Positions 1 through 6,013 of a stretch of 6,013 nucleotides of DNA are shown piece by piece; positions within the stretch are counted from its first letter, which is position 1, and each line of letters opens with the position of its first letter. The stretch comes from Anaerolineales bacterium (GTDB taxonomy: Bacteria > Chloroflexota > Anaerolineae > 4572-78 > J111): positions 1-6,013 of the forward strand of contig JAAUSP010000475.1 of assembly GCA_012032575.1 (NCBI GenBank). The letters are read 5' to 3'. Both the position numbers and the translations under genes were made by a program. The notes below the pieces were generated by a model. The model was given only the letters and a program-made list of their open reading frames with translations. It was not told the origin of the DNA and did no database searches.

Positions 1-1405
1 TTGCGATGCTGCTCGACCCGCTGGCGCACCCATTCGTCAAGCCAGCCGGCGGCTTCAGAGTAATGGCCTCGTTCAGCCGCCGTTCGAACCAACTCTTCAA
101 AATAAACGCCGGGAACAATCAAATCGGCATTGGTTGCCCACATGTCCCGGTATTTGCTGTTGCAGAGCACCAGCCGGTCGCTGGCGTCATACAGCGAAAA
201 ACCGGCGGGCATGCTCTCGATAGCTTCAAACAGCCGGGTTTGGGCCACAGCGGCCTGATTTTCCAGGCTTTCAACCAATTCGCTTATCCGCCCCGCCATG
301 GAGTTCATAGTGTTAGCCAACTGGCCCAATTCATCGCCTTGCTGTAGATCAACCCGCGCTTCCAGATGGCCCCGCTGCAATTCCATGGCTGTATTTTTAG
401 CTTGAGGACATTGCGGGTGATGCTGTGGTTAAGCAGCAGACCGATGAGGGCAGCCAGCAGCACTGCCAGCAGGACAGCCCCGGTTAAAAAAGCTGTCGCC
501 ACACGGCTGGTGGTGGCAATTTGTTGGCGGGCCTGTTCCACTTCGGTATCGGCCAGGTTTATCAACCGGCTAAAAACGGGTTCCAGGGCGGTTGCCTGCA
601 AATCAAAGCCGCTGCGCAAATTTCGAATCTGATTGTCCTGAGCCAATAATTCCTGGGCGATTGAGTCATAAGCAGTCAGGTTTTGCAGAGCCAGTTTCCT
701 TTGAGCCGGGTCGAGTTGGGACGATAATTCAATTCCCTCATGCAGTGGGGTTATCAACTGGCGGGCGGCGGCCATGCGGGAAACCTGGCGGGTCAGCAAA
801 TATTCCTTTTCGGAAGCCCGCATGTGCCAATACAGTTGGGCCAATACCGGGTCGTCGGTGGCCAGGATGGCGTTACGCAGCAGGGTGGCCTGTTGTTCCA
901 TACGAGCCAGGATGCCGGTATTGCGCGTCTCTATCTCGGCAACCAGATTCACACATTTCTCAAAGTTGGCTGCATACAACTCGACCAGGGGCACATAATC
1001 GGCCAAACCGCTGCTATTTTGCTGTAAAGCGGCGCTGGCATTGGAGTCAAGAGTTAGTTTTTGCAGCCTGGCGCTGTTGGCAACCACTTTTTGAATCTGG
1101 CGCTGATGCGCCTGAAGCATACTCTGACCAGAAGTGGTCAGGCCGGTCTCCGGGTTACGCTGAAAAAACTCTTTCTCGATACGCCGAGCCGCTTGCAATG
1201 CACTCGCCATTTCCAAAACCAGTTGTTGGGTTTGCATACTCGTTACCAAAACAGTTTCGGTTTGTTGACGAACGACTCGCAAAGCCCAAAAGCTGGTCAG
1301 GGCAACCACGATAATTAAAACCAAAAACAGGCTAAACGCCAGGGCAAACTTATTGGTAATACTTAACTTCCGCCAGCGGGTCACGGCGGGTTGAATGAGC
1401 GGCAT
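1..1405 (-). CDS. Membrane sensor protein, HBM-like sensor + HAMP + PAS_7-like domain; frameshifted and truncated by the window edge
   Basis: This is a signal-transducing membrane protein; its output domain lies beyond the left edge, so kinase, cyclase or other cannot be decided. The chosen start is the ATG at 1405, with GGAG (1412-1415) six bases upstream; a TTG at 1417 is also in frame but overlaps that ribosome site. Membrane helix 1 covers about residues 20-42 and helix 2 about 302-325. The extracytoplasmic part between them is all-helical and carries two related motifs, ARRIEKEFFQR (about 73-83) and MRASEKEYLLTR (about 195-206), as in helical bimodular (HBM) sensors. HAMP begins at SITRNVLKLK. 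Here the frame breaks at the T run 394-398 and the original frame hits a stop at 305. In the -1 frame, sense continues for 131 codons to the edge: the rest of HAMP (QQGDELGQLANTMNSMAG), then a PAS_7-like domain (AIESMPAGFSLYD, DRLVLCNSKYRDMW, WVRQRVEQHR). It is the third gene of the operon, 21 bases after the binding-protein gene. Domain calls are by eye: HAMP and PAS sure, HBM moderate. Confidence 0.85.
394..398 (-). other. Frameshift site in an A5 run (coding strand) inside the HAMP domain
   Basis: On the coding strand the sequence is CTAAAAATACA. Read in the upstream frame it gives L-K-I-Q-P and stops 30 codons later with no HAMP-like sequence. With one extra A it gives L-K-N-T-A-M-E-L-Q-R-G, a normal HAMP continuation followed by an intact PAS domain. 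A one-base loss in the homopolymer explains the break. The run is too short for efficient transcriptional slippage. Confidence 0.88.
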
Positions 1406-1411
1406 GGGTTT

Positions 1412-1415
1412 CTCC
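1412..1415 (-). promoter_or_regulatory. Ribosome binding site GGAG of the HBM/HAMP/PAS sensor gene
   Basis: GGAG lies six bases before the ATG at 1405. It decides the start against the in-frame TTG at 1417, whose last base falls inside this site. Confidence 0.75.
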
Positions 1416-1426
1416 AAAATCGCCGG

Positions 1427-2755
1427 CTATTTCTTAAAAAGCTCAAGCCGGCTGTTTTCGGTTTTCTGCAAGATAGCCATATAGTTATCGGGCCGGGCCA
1501 TAAATTCCGAAAATGCGTTTAACCCGGCTTCGGCCATGGGTGGCGGCGTAGCCAGATCATAGTTGAAGGCAAAGGTATCGGCCTGGGCTACATCCTTTAA
1601 AACCCGCTGGATTAAAGGATCGTAGCTACTTGGGTCTACTTTGCGGTTGGGCGGCAAAGCCCCCTGCCCCTGAGTCCAGATAAGCTGGGGTTCCGTTGAC
1701 GCTAAAAAGGTTAAAAACTGGCGGGCGGCGGTGGGATGGAGCGCTCCTTTAGCCATGACAAAGCCGTCAATCGGGCCGAGCGCGGCCATAGGTACATCCG
1801 GGGCTACCGTAGGAAAGGCAAAATAATCATAATCCTTTTCCGGCTCAAACACAGCATTGTCTTTGTAATAGCCGGTAATCCAGGTGCCCATCAAAGTCAT
1901 AGCGGCCTGACCCCGCGCGACCGCGTCAGCCGCCTCGGCCCAATCATAGGCGTTGGCGTCGGGGTAGAAGTAGTTGGCGTCAACCAGTTCTTTCCAAAGC
2001 TCAAGCGCCCGCACGACTTCGGGGTCGGTGTAGGATTTTTTGCCGGCCATGAGTTCTGCTCGATAGGCCGGACCTGCCGTCCGCAGAATCAAATAATCAA
2101 ACCAGAACTGGGCCGGCCAGCGTTCACGCGAGCCTAAAGCGAAGGCCGGGATGCCGGCCTGCTTGAATTTAGCCGCCACACTTTTTAACTCCTCCCAGGT
2201 GGTTGGCGGCGCAGCGCCAATGGTATCAAAAAGCTGCTGGTTATAAAAAAACGCCACATAGTGGTAGCCTATCGGCATAAAATATTTCTGGCCGTTATAA
2301 GTCGCTCCGGCGGCAATACTGGGCGGAAAAACTTCGTCCAGTTTGTTTTCAGCCCACAGATCATCAATCGGCTGCAAGTAATTGGAGTCCACCACAAACT
2401 GTACCCGCGCCCCGGCCCAATAGGAGAAGACATCAGGCTGGTTCTCGCCAGCCAGGAGGGCCGGAATGGCGATTTTATAAGCTTCGTGATCCATAGGGTT
2501 ACGCAGCGGTTCGATGTCGGGGTACTGCTTCTGAAATTGGGCAATAACCTGGTCTATCGAGTTCCGGCCCAATGTATCGTTAAAGTAATGAAAAATGCTG
2601 AGCTGGGCATCGGCTGGCTGGCTGGCTGTTTCGGCAGAATCCGTACCATTCCCCGACATTGGCTCAACTTGGGGCAGACAGCCCGGCAGCACCAGCAAAA
2701 TCACCAGCAGTGCCAGAAACTTTTTAGGGATGTTCAGAGAAGATGAGTTTGACAT
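1427..2755 (-). CDS. Extracellular solute-binding lipoprotein, family 1 (sugar ABC type)
   Basis: This 442-residue protein is a high-affinity binding protein of the MalE/UgpB-like family (SBP_bac_1), normally anchored outside the cytoplasmic membrane to capture a sugar or sugar-like solute. The N-terminus has KK at 11-12, a hydrophobic core at 13-23 and a lipobox L-P-G-C ending at Cys26; the proline is not the commonest residue there. A Ser/Thr/Asn/Gln-poor-in-structure linker (about 29-50) follows. Family landmarks are the first strand LSIFHYFND (52-60), the helix DQVIAQFQKQYPDI (68-81), the hinge region YNGQKYFMPIGY (153-164), FYNQQLF (170-176), PPTTWEEL (183-190), GQAAMTLMGTW (282-292) and the C-terminal region around 329-352. 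The start is the ATG at 2755 with a perfect AGGAGG. The gene is intact and lies between two sensor genes, 18 bases after one and 21 before the other. No permease or ATPase is visible, although one could lie further left. The true ligand cannot be read from the sequence. Confidence 0.93.
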   Translation of the reverse strand: MSNSSSLNIPKKFLALLVILLVLPGCLPQVEPMSGNGTDSAETASQPADAQLSIFHYFNDTLGRNSIDQVIAQFQKQYPDIEPLRNPMDHEAYKIAIPALLAGENQPDVFSYWAGARVQFVVDSNYLQPIDDLWAENKLDEVFPPSIAAGATYNGQKYFMPIGYHYVAFFYNQQLFDTIGAAPPTTWEELKSVAAKFKQAGIPAFALGSRERWPAQFWFDYLILRTAGPAYRAELMAGKKSYTDPEVVRALELWKELVDANYFYPDANAYDWAEAADAVARGQAAMTLMGTWITGYYKDNAVFEPEKDYDYFAFPTVAPDVPMAALGPIDGFVMAKGALHPTAARQFLTFLASTEPQLIWTQGQGALPPNRKVDPSSYDPLIQRVLKDVAQADTFAFNYDLATPPPMAEAGLNAFSEFMARPDNYMAILQKTENSRLELFKK

Positions 2756-2760
2756 CGTTA

Positions 2761-2766
2761 CCTCCT
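2761..2766 (-). promoter_or_regulatory. Strong ribosome binding site AGGAGG of the binding-protein gene
   Basis: A full consensus AGGAGG stands five bases before the ATG at 2755 and fills much of the 18-base gap after the kinase stop. It is the strongest ribosome site in the window, which suggests that the binding protein is made in excess over the kinase encoded before it. Confidence 0.85.
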
Positions 2767-2773
2767 GGAGCGG

Positions 2774-5043
2774 CTAGGCTTTAACACTGCTGGTTTCATT
2801 TTTGGTTTCAGGCGTGGCAGCAGGCAAACGGATGGTAAAAGTGGAACCTTGCCCCGCTGCGCTCTCGACGGTGATATCCCCACCCAACAATTGGCAAAAG
2901 CGGCGGCTGATGGCTAACCCCAGGCCGGTGCCGCCATAGCGGCGGGTGGTCGAGGCATCAGCCTGGGTAAAAGCCTGGAACAGTGTTTGCATTTGTTCGG
3001 AAGTCATGCCAATGCCTGTATCGCTCACCTGGAAGATGATCTGGGGAGGGGGGGCAAAGGGGATACGATAAAAGTTCAAATCCTCGTCGCTCTGTTGCCC
3101 GGCTTCCCGGTCGCCCTGTCTTTCCACGGTCAGGGTAATTGTGCCATCTTCGGTAAATTTGGCCGCATTACTCAGCAAATTTATCAACATCTGGCGCACC
3201 TTGGTCAGGTCCGAGCGCATGACCCCCAGTTTGTCGCTGCACTGTACGTTGAGCCGGTTGCCATTTTGGGCAATCAGGGGTTGAATCGTTGTTACCACAT
3301 CCTCAATCAAACTGGACACATCAAAAGTTTCCAGGTAGAGGCTCATTTTGCCGGCTTCAATTTTTGACAGGTCCAGAATCTCGCGGATGAGGGCCAGCAG
3401 ATGCTTGCCGGCAGTACTGATTTTTTGCAAATCAGGAGCAAACTCATCATAGCCGCGTTCTTCGGCTTCTTCGCGCAGCATTTCACTGTAGCCGATGATG
3501 GCATTGAGCGGCGTGCGCAGTTCGTGGCTCATATTGGCCAGGAATTGGCTCTTGGCCTGATTGGCTGCTTCGGCGGCATCCTTGGCCTTTTGTAGTTCTA
3601 CCTCCACTTTTTTACGCTCGGTCACATCGGTTGCAACACCTATCACACCATTAATGTTGTTATTTTGATCGTATAGGGGCGCATACCAGCTCTCAAAAAC
3701 CAAGCCCTGCACCTCAACGGTACTGTAGAAAGCCTCTCCAGCCAAGGCCCGCCGGACATTATCTAAAATTTGCGGCGCCTCACGATACAGATCATACACC
3801 GACTGACCAATAGCCTGGCCGGACTGGGCCTGAAGAGCCTCCAGCCCCTTTCCTTCGGCCAGGGTGAAACGACCTTCTTTATCCAACGCATACAAGACAA
3901 TCGGCGCATTGGAAACGACCGTGCGCAGGCGCTCTTCCAGGCTTTCATACAGGGTACGCAACTGCTCGGTCATCTGGTTGAAGGCGTGACCCAACTCGCC
4001 CAGTTCATCTTCAGTCATCACCGGGGTGGTTAAGGTGAGGTTGCCTGCCGCAACCTGGCTGGCGGTGTGGGCCATCGTTAAAATAGGCCGGGTAATCTGG
4101 CGGGCCAGGAGATACACTCCCACCGCCAAAATTGCCGCCGAGACCAGGCCGACCAGCAGAATAATTTGGGCCAGTTGCTGGGCCGGGGCAAAGGCTTCGT
4201 CCTGATGCATTTCAGCCAGCAGAGCCATATCGTGATCGTCCAGCCAACGATAAACGCCAATCACCGGCGTCCCCTCGTAATTGTCATACAGCCCGGCGCT
4301 GTCGGTACCGGCTACGGCGGCATCAATGCCAACCGTATGAATGCCCTGCGGAAATTCTATCTGCTGGCTTCTAAAGCGGGCCTCTGAGACAAAGGTGAAA
4401 TCTTTATCCACCAGATATGTTTCGCCACTTTCGCCCAGCCCGGTACGATTGAGGATAATGCGGTTCATTCGCTCCAGGTACAGATGGGCCGCCAGTATGC
4501 CCAACCGCTGGCCCGACGCCCCAAAAAATGGCACAACAATCGTCATAGTGGGTTTGTTGGTTACGGGGGAGAGATAGACATTCTGGATAAAGGTACTGGC
4601 GGGGAAAACCAATTCCTGGCCGCGCAGAAAATAATATTCGCTCGACCGGTCTTCGCCCACATGGGTTAAATTTGAAGAGATAACAACCCGACCGGACTGA
4701 TTGAGGATGAATAACTCTTGCAGCCCCTGTTTGCTACCTATAACGGAGGCTAAATATTGAGCGAGGGTATCGAAGGTGGTTTGATAGTCAGGGTCGGTTT
4801 CTGCCAGGGTAAAGAGCGCTTCTCCCTGCTGCTGGATCAGGGGAATTTGGGCAATAAAAACTACATCGCGCAGTTGATCTGTCACCCACCGATTTAGTTC
4901 AGCTTCTTTCAGGGTCGCCACAGCGTTCAGCCGGTTGAAGACAGAGGCTTTTAAGGCTTCACGGGCTTGCCGGAATGCAATAAAGCCAACCAGGCCCACT
5001 GTAGCCAGTGATAACAACAAAAATATATCACCAGCCGGGCCAT
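2774..5043 (-). CDS. Membrane sensor histidine kinase: dCache sensor, HAMP, PAS, HisKA, HATPase_c; N-terminal frameshift
   Basis: This protein senses an extracytoplasmic ligand and autophosphorylates on a histidine. Numbering starts at the in-frame TTG at 5020 (748 residues). Helix 1 ends near residue 16. A dCache-like sensor spans about 36-275 ([22 protein letters not shown] at 144-165 is typical), helix 2 is 284-306, HAMP about 308-360, a PAS_4-type domain about 362-470 ending ATDVTERK, and a short coiled linker follows. HisKA has [14 protein letters not shown] with phospho-acceptor His499. The ATPase has an N box NLLSNAAKF (614-622), G1 DTGIGM (667-672) and G2 GGTGLGL (696-702). There is no receiver domain, so the partner regulator is elsewhere. 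About 25 extra residues (634-658) precede the G1 box. The real start is probably the ATG at 5043 (MARLVIYF, then one base missing in the T run 5019-5023, then [13 protein letters not shown]), which restores a full-length first helix. An ATG at 5066 (MRFWKK) is possible if a second base is missing at 5049-5054. This is the first gene of the operon. Confidence 0.93.
5019..5023 (-). other. Frameshift site in a T5 run within the first membrane helix of the kinase
   Basis: The coding strand reads GTGATATATTTTTGTTG. The frame upstream gives M-A-R-L-V-I-Y-F from the ATG at 5043, and the frame downstream gives L-L-L-S-L-A-T-V. They join seamlessly if the run has six T instead of five. Without this, the longest call must start at TTG 5020, has no visible ribosome site and keeps only about 16 hydrophobic residues of the helix. 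Confidence 0.8.
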
Positions 5044-5106
5044 CAGACTTTTTTCCAGAATCTCATCTTTTGTCTCTATCCCGGACGCAGTGGCAAACCA
5101 GGTAAA

Positions 5107-5133
5107 GGAGTCCAAAGTCCCACTTTGGATTCC
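5107..5133 (-). repeat. Inverted repeat / leader hairpin upstream of the kinase
   Basis: On the transcript strand the arms TCCAAAG and CTTTGGA pair perfectly over 7 bp around the 5-base loop TGGGA. After one mismatch, three further pairs (GGA with TCC) extend the stem. It lies within the predicted untranslated leader, about 40 bases before the ATG at 5066 and 63 before the ATG at 5043. No T tract follows, so it is not a standard terminator. It could be an operator, an RNA-stability element or a dispersed palindromic repeat. Confidence 0.6.
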
Positions 5134-5208
5134 AGATTATCAGGTGACTCAGCATCGAACAGCCACAACAGTTTTCCAACTTAGTCAGGGGGCTTAACGA
5201 TATAACCC

Positions 5209-5237
5209 ATTATAACAAGACTCTGATAGAATTACAA
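5209..5237 (-). promoter_or_regulatory. Sigma70-type promoter of the sensor/binding-protein operon
   Basis: A perfect -10 box TATAAT (5209-5214) is preceded at exactly 17 bases by TTGTAA (5232-5237), which matches four of six positions of TTGACA. It faces the kinase gene. The predicted start of transcription is near 5202, giving an untranslated leader of about 135-160 bases that includes the inverted repeat at 5107-5133. No other promoter is seen in the short gaps between the three downstream genes, which supports a single transcript. Confidence 0.65.
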
Positions 5238-5325
5238 CGAATCAAAGGGTACCAAATGGTCAACTTATCAAAATGAGTTTTCAGTTTGCCCTTAGCATAC
5301 CCTACAACTTCTGTCCCCCATAGAG

Positions 5326-5359
5326 CCAAAAGTCACCACTCTTTATGTCCAGAAGTCAC
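5326..5359. repeat. Pair of 11-bp direct repeats
   Basis: CCAAAAGTCAC (5326-5336) and CCAGAAGTCAC (5349-5359) differ at one position and start 23 bases apart, about two helical turns. They sit between the aldehyde dehydrogenase terminator and the operon promoter. They could be paired sites for a DNA-binding protein, or a relic of a transposon end of the kind that carries repeated terminal motifs. Confidence 0.45.
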
Positions 5360-5368
5360 TTGTCCGGC

Positions 5369-5400
5369 AAAAAAAAGACCCCAGCCTGAGCCAGGGTCTT
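5369..5400 (-). terminator. Rho-independent terminator of the aldehyde dehydrogenase gene
   Basis: On the transcript strand AAGACCC (5394-5400) pairs perfectly with GGGTCTT (5375-5381) around a 12-base loop and runs straight into a run of eight T (5369-5376). It starts 24 bases after the TAA at 5425. It separates the dehydrogenase transcript from the sensor operon, which then needs its own promoter. Confidence 0.88.
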
Positions 5401-5424
5401 GCCAAAACAAATCTAAAACAAATC

Positions 5425-6013
5425 TTAGCCAATAATCGTCCGGCTTTGCTCGTGCATGTAAAGGGCCAGCGTATACAACCCGCCGATGCCCTTGCCGCTG
5501 GAGCCACTACCCTTCCAGCCACCAAATACCTGGATACCCGGCCAGGCCCCGGTCGTCGCCCCGGCAGCCCGATTTGAATAGGTGGTCCCGGCCTGAATAT
5601 TATCGAAGAACCACTCGACCTCTTTTTCATCCTCGCCGAAGAAACCGGCGGTCAGACCGTAGTCCGTGTCGTTGGCCTTTTGCATGGCTTCATCCAGCGT
5701 TTTCACTTTGGCCAGGTGCAAAATCGGCAAAAACAGCTCGTTTTTGACCAGTTCGTGATCCTCCGGCAGCCCTTCGATGATCGTCGGTTCGACAAAATAG
5801 CCTTTGGCAAACACACCCTCGGTCAACACCTTGCCGCCGGCGATGACCTGACCATCAGCCCGCGCTTTTTCGGTAAACCGCTGATAATCCTCATAGGCGC
5901 TTTTGTTGACCACCGTCCCCATATAGGTATCGCGCGCGGTCGGATCGCCGATTTTGATCTTTTGGGCCAGTTCGACCAGCTTGGCCTTGAATGGCTCGTA
6001 AACCTCTTCCTGC
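5425..6013 (-). CDS. Aldehyde dehydrogenase, probably 1-pyrroline-5-carboxylate dehydrogenase type, C-terminal 195 residues
   Basis: This is the C-terminal part of an NAD(P)-dependent aldehyde dehydrogenase; the gene starts beyond the right edge, so the catalytic cysteine is not visible. The reading frame is open through the edge, starting QEEVYEPFKAKL; the ATG at 5922 is internal. Visible family features are KIGDP and YMGTVVNKSAYE (cofactor-domain region), GKVLTEGVFAKGYFVEPTII, the Glu-x-Phe-x-Pro motif as NELFLPI (the usual FGP is FLP here), DTDYGLTAGFF, the Y-x-N-R segment followed by GATTGAWPG, and the C-terminal FGGWKGSGSSGKG. Together these resemble the L-glutamate gamma-semialdehyde (P5C) dehydrogenases that complete proline catabolism to glutamate, but another aldehyde substrate is possible. 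It is followed by its own terminator and is probably unrelated in function to the sensor operon. Confidence 0.9.
   Translation of the reverse strand, partial: QEEVYEPFKAKLVELAQKIKIGDPTARDTYMGTVVNKSAYEDYQRFTEKARADGQVIAGGKVLTEGVFAKGYFVEPTIIEGLPEDHELVKNELFLPILHLAKVKTLDEAMQKANDTDYGLTAGFFGEDEKEVEWFFDNIQAGTTYSNRAAGATTGAWPGIQVFGGWKGSGSSGKGIGGLYTLALYMHEQSRTIIG

Larger units (their letters stand above)
5044..5368. other. Intergenic region with promoter, leader hairpin and direct repeats; no gene seen
   Basis: This stretch of about 325 bases between the kinase operon and the terminator of the aldehyde dehydrogenase has no convincing coding sequence on either strand. It is more AT-rich than the flanking genes. 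It holds, in transcription order, an 11-bp direct repeat pair (5326-5359), a sigma70-like promoter (5209-5237) and an inverted repeat (5107-5133). The last 20 or so bases before 5043 may instead belong to the kinase if its start is at 5066. Confidence 0.7.

Noticed and set aside
394..398. Programmed -1 frameshifting or transcriptional slippage in the left sensor gene
   Set aside because: The run has only five A, there is no X-XXY-YYZ heptamer in the right frame, and no stimulatory hairpin was seen just downstream. A missing base is simpler.
592..1314. Plus-strand open frame of 240 codons
   Set aside because: It lies fully antisense to the HBM-like sensor, has a composition without domain features, and no ribosome site is evident; it is a shadow of the minus-strand gene.
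1415..1417. TTG start of the left sensor gene
   Set aside because: It overlaps the GGAG that serves the ATG at 1405 and would have no ribosome site of its own.
2261..2746. Plus-strand open frame of 161 codons
   Set aside because: It is antisense to the N-terminal half of the well-supported binding protein and shows no recognisable motif.
5018..5020. TTG start of the histidine kinase
   Set aside because: It would cut the first membrane helix to about 16 residues and has no ribosome site, while the other frame just upstream encodes a matching helix start.
5043..5066. Short leader peptide MRFWKKV overlapping the kinase ATG
   Set aside because: It can be read, but its sequence fits better as the frameshifted true N-terminus of the kinase, and there is no attenuator structure linked to it.
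5107..5133. Inverted repeat as a transcription terminator
   Set aside because: No T tract follows on either strand, and it lies in the leader rather than after a gene.
1..6013. CRISPR array, tRNA or rRNA genes, intact insertion sequence
   Set aside because: No regularly spaced repeats, no cloverleaf with a CCA-type end, no rRNA-like sequence and no transposase frame were seen.

Overview
The window is a bacterial chromosomal (or metagenome-assembled) fragment. All four recognisable genes lie on the minus strand, so transcription runs from the right edge to the left. The multi-domain membrane sensors, the sugar-type binding lipoprotein and a P5C-dehydrogenase-like aldehyde dehydrogenase with a GATTGAWPG segment suggest a Chloroflexota (Anaerolineae-like) bacterium. 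This is inferred from protein style, not from a marker gene.

Right part (5369-6013): the last 195 codons of an aldehyde dehydrogenase, probably of the 1-pyrroline-5-carboxylate dehydrogenase type, followed 24 bases past its stop by a clear Rho-independent terminator. Next is a non-coding stretch of about 300 bases (5067-5368). It holds a pair of 11-bp direct repeats, a strong sigma70-type promoter (TTGTAA-17-TATAAT) and a hairpin in the presumed leader.

Left part (1-5066): a compact three-gene operon with gaps of about 20 bases. First is a membrane histidine kinase (dCache sensor, HAMP, PAS, HisKA, HATPase; no receiver). Second is an extracellular solute-binding lipoprotein of the sugar family. 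Third is another membrane sensor (HBM-like helical sensor, HAMP, PAS_7-like domain) that runs off the left edge, so its output domain is not visible. No ABC permease or ATPase is visible. A binding protein between two transmembrane sensors suggests that it may deliver a ligand signal to a sensor rather than, or as well as, feeding a transporter.

Both sensor genes are broken by what looks like a one-base loss in a short A/T run: in the HAMP domain of the left gene (394-398) and in the first membrane helix of the kinase (5019-5023), with a possible third at 5049-5054. Coding sense resumes perfectly after each break, so sequencing or assembly undercalls are more likely than real decay. Any automatic annotation will truncate both proteins.
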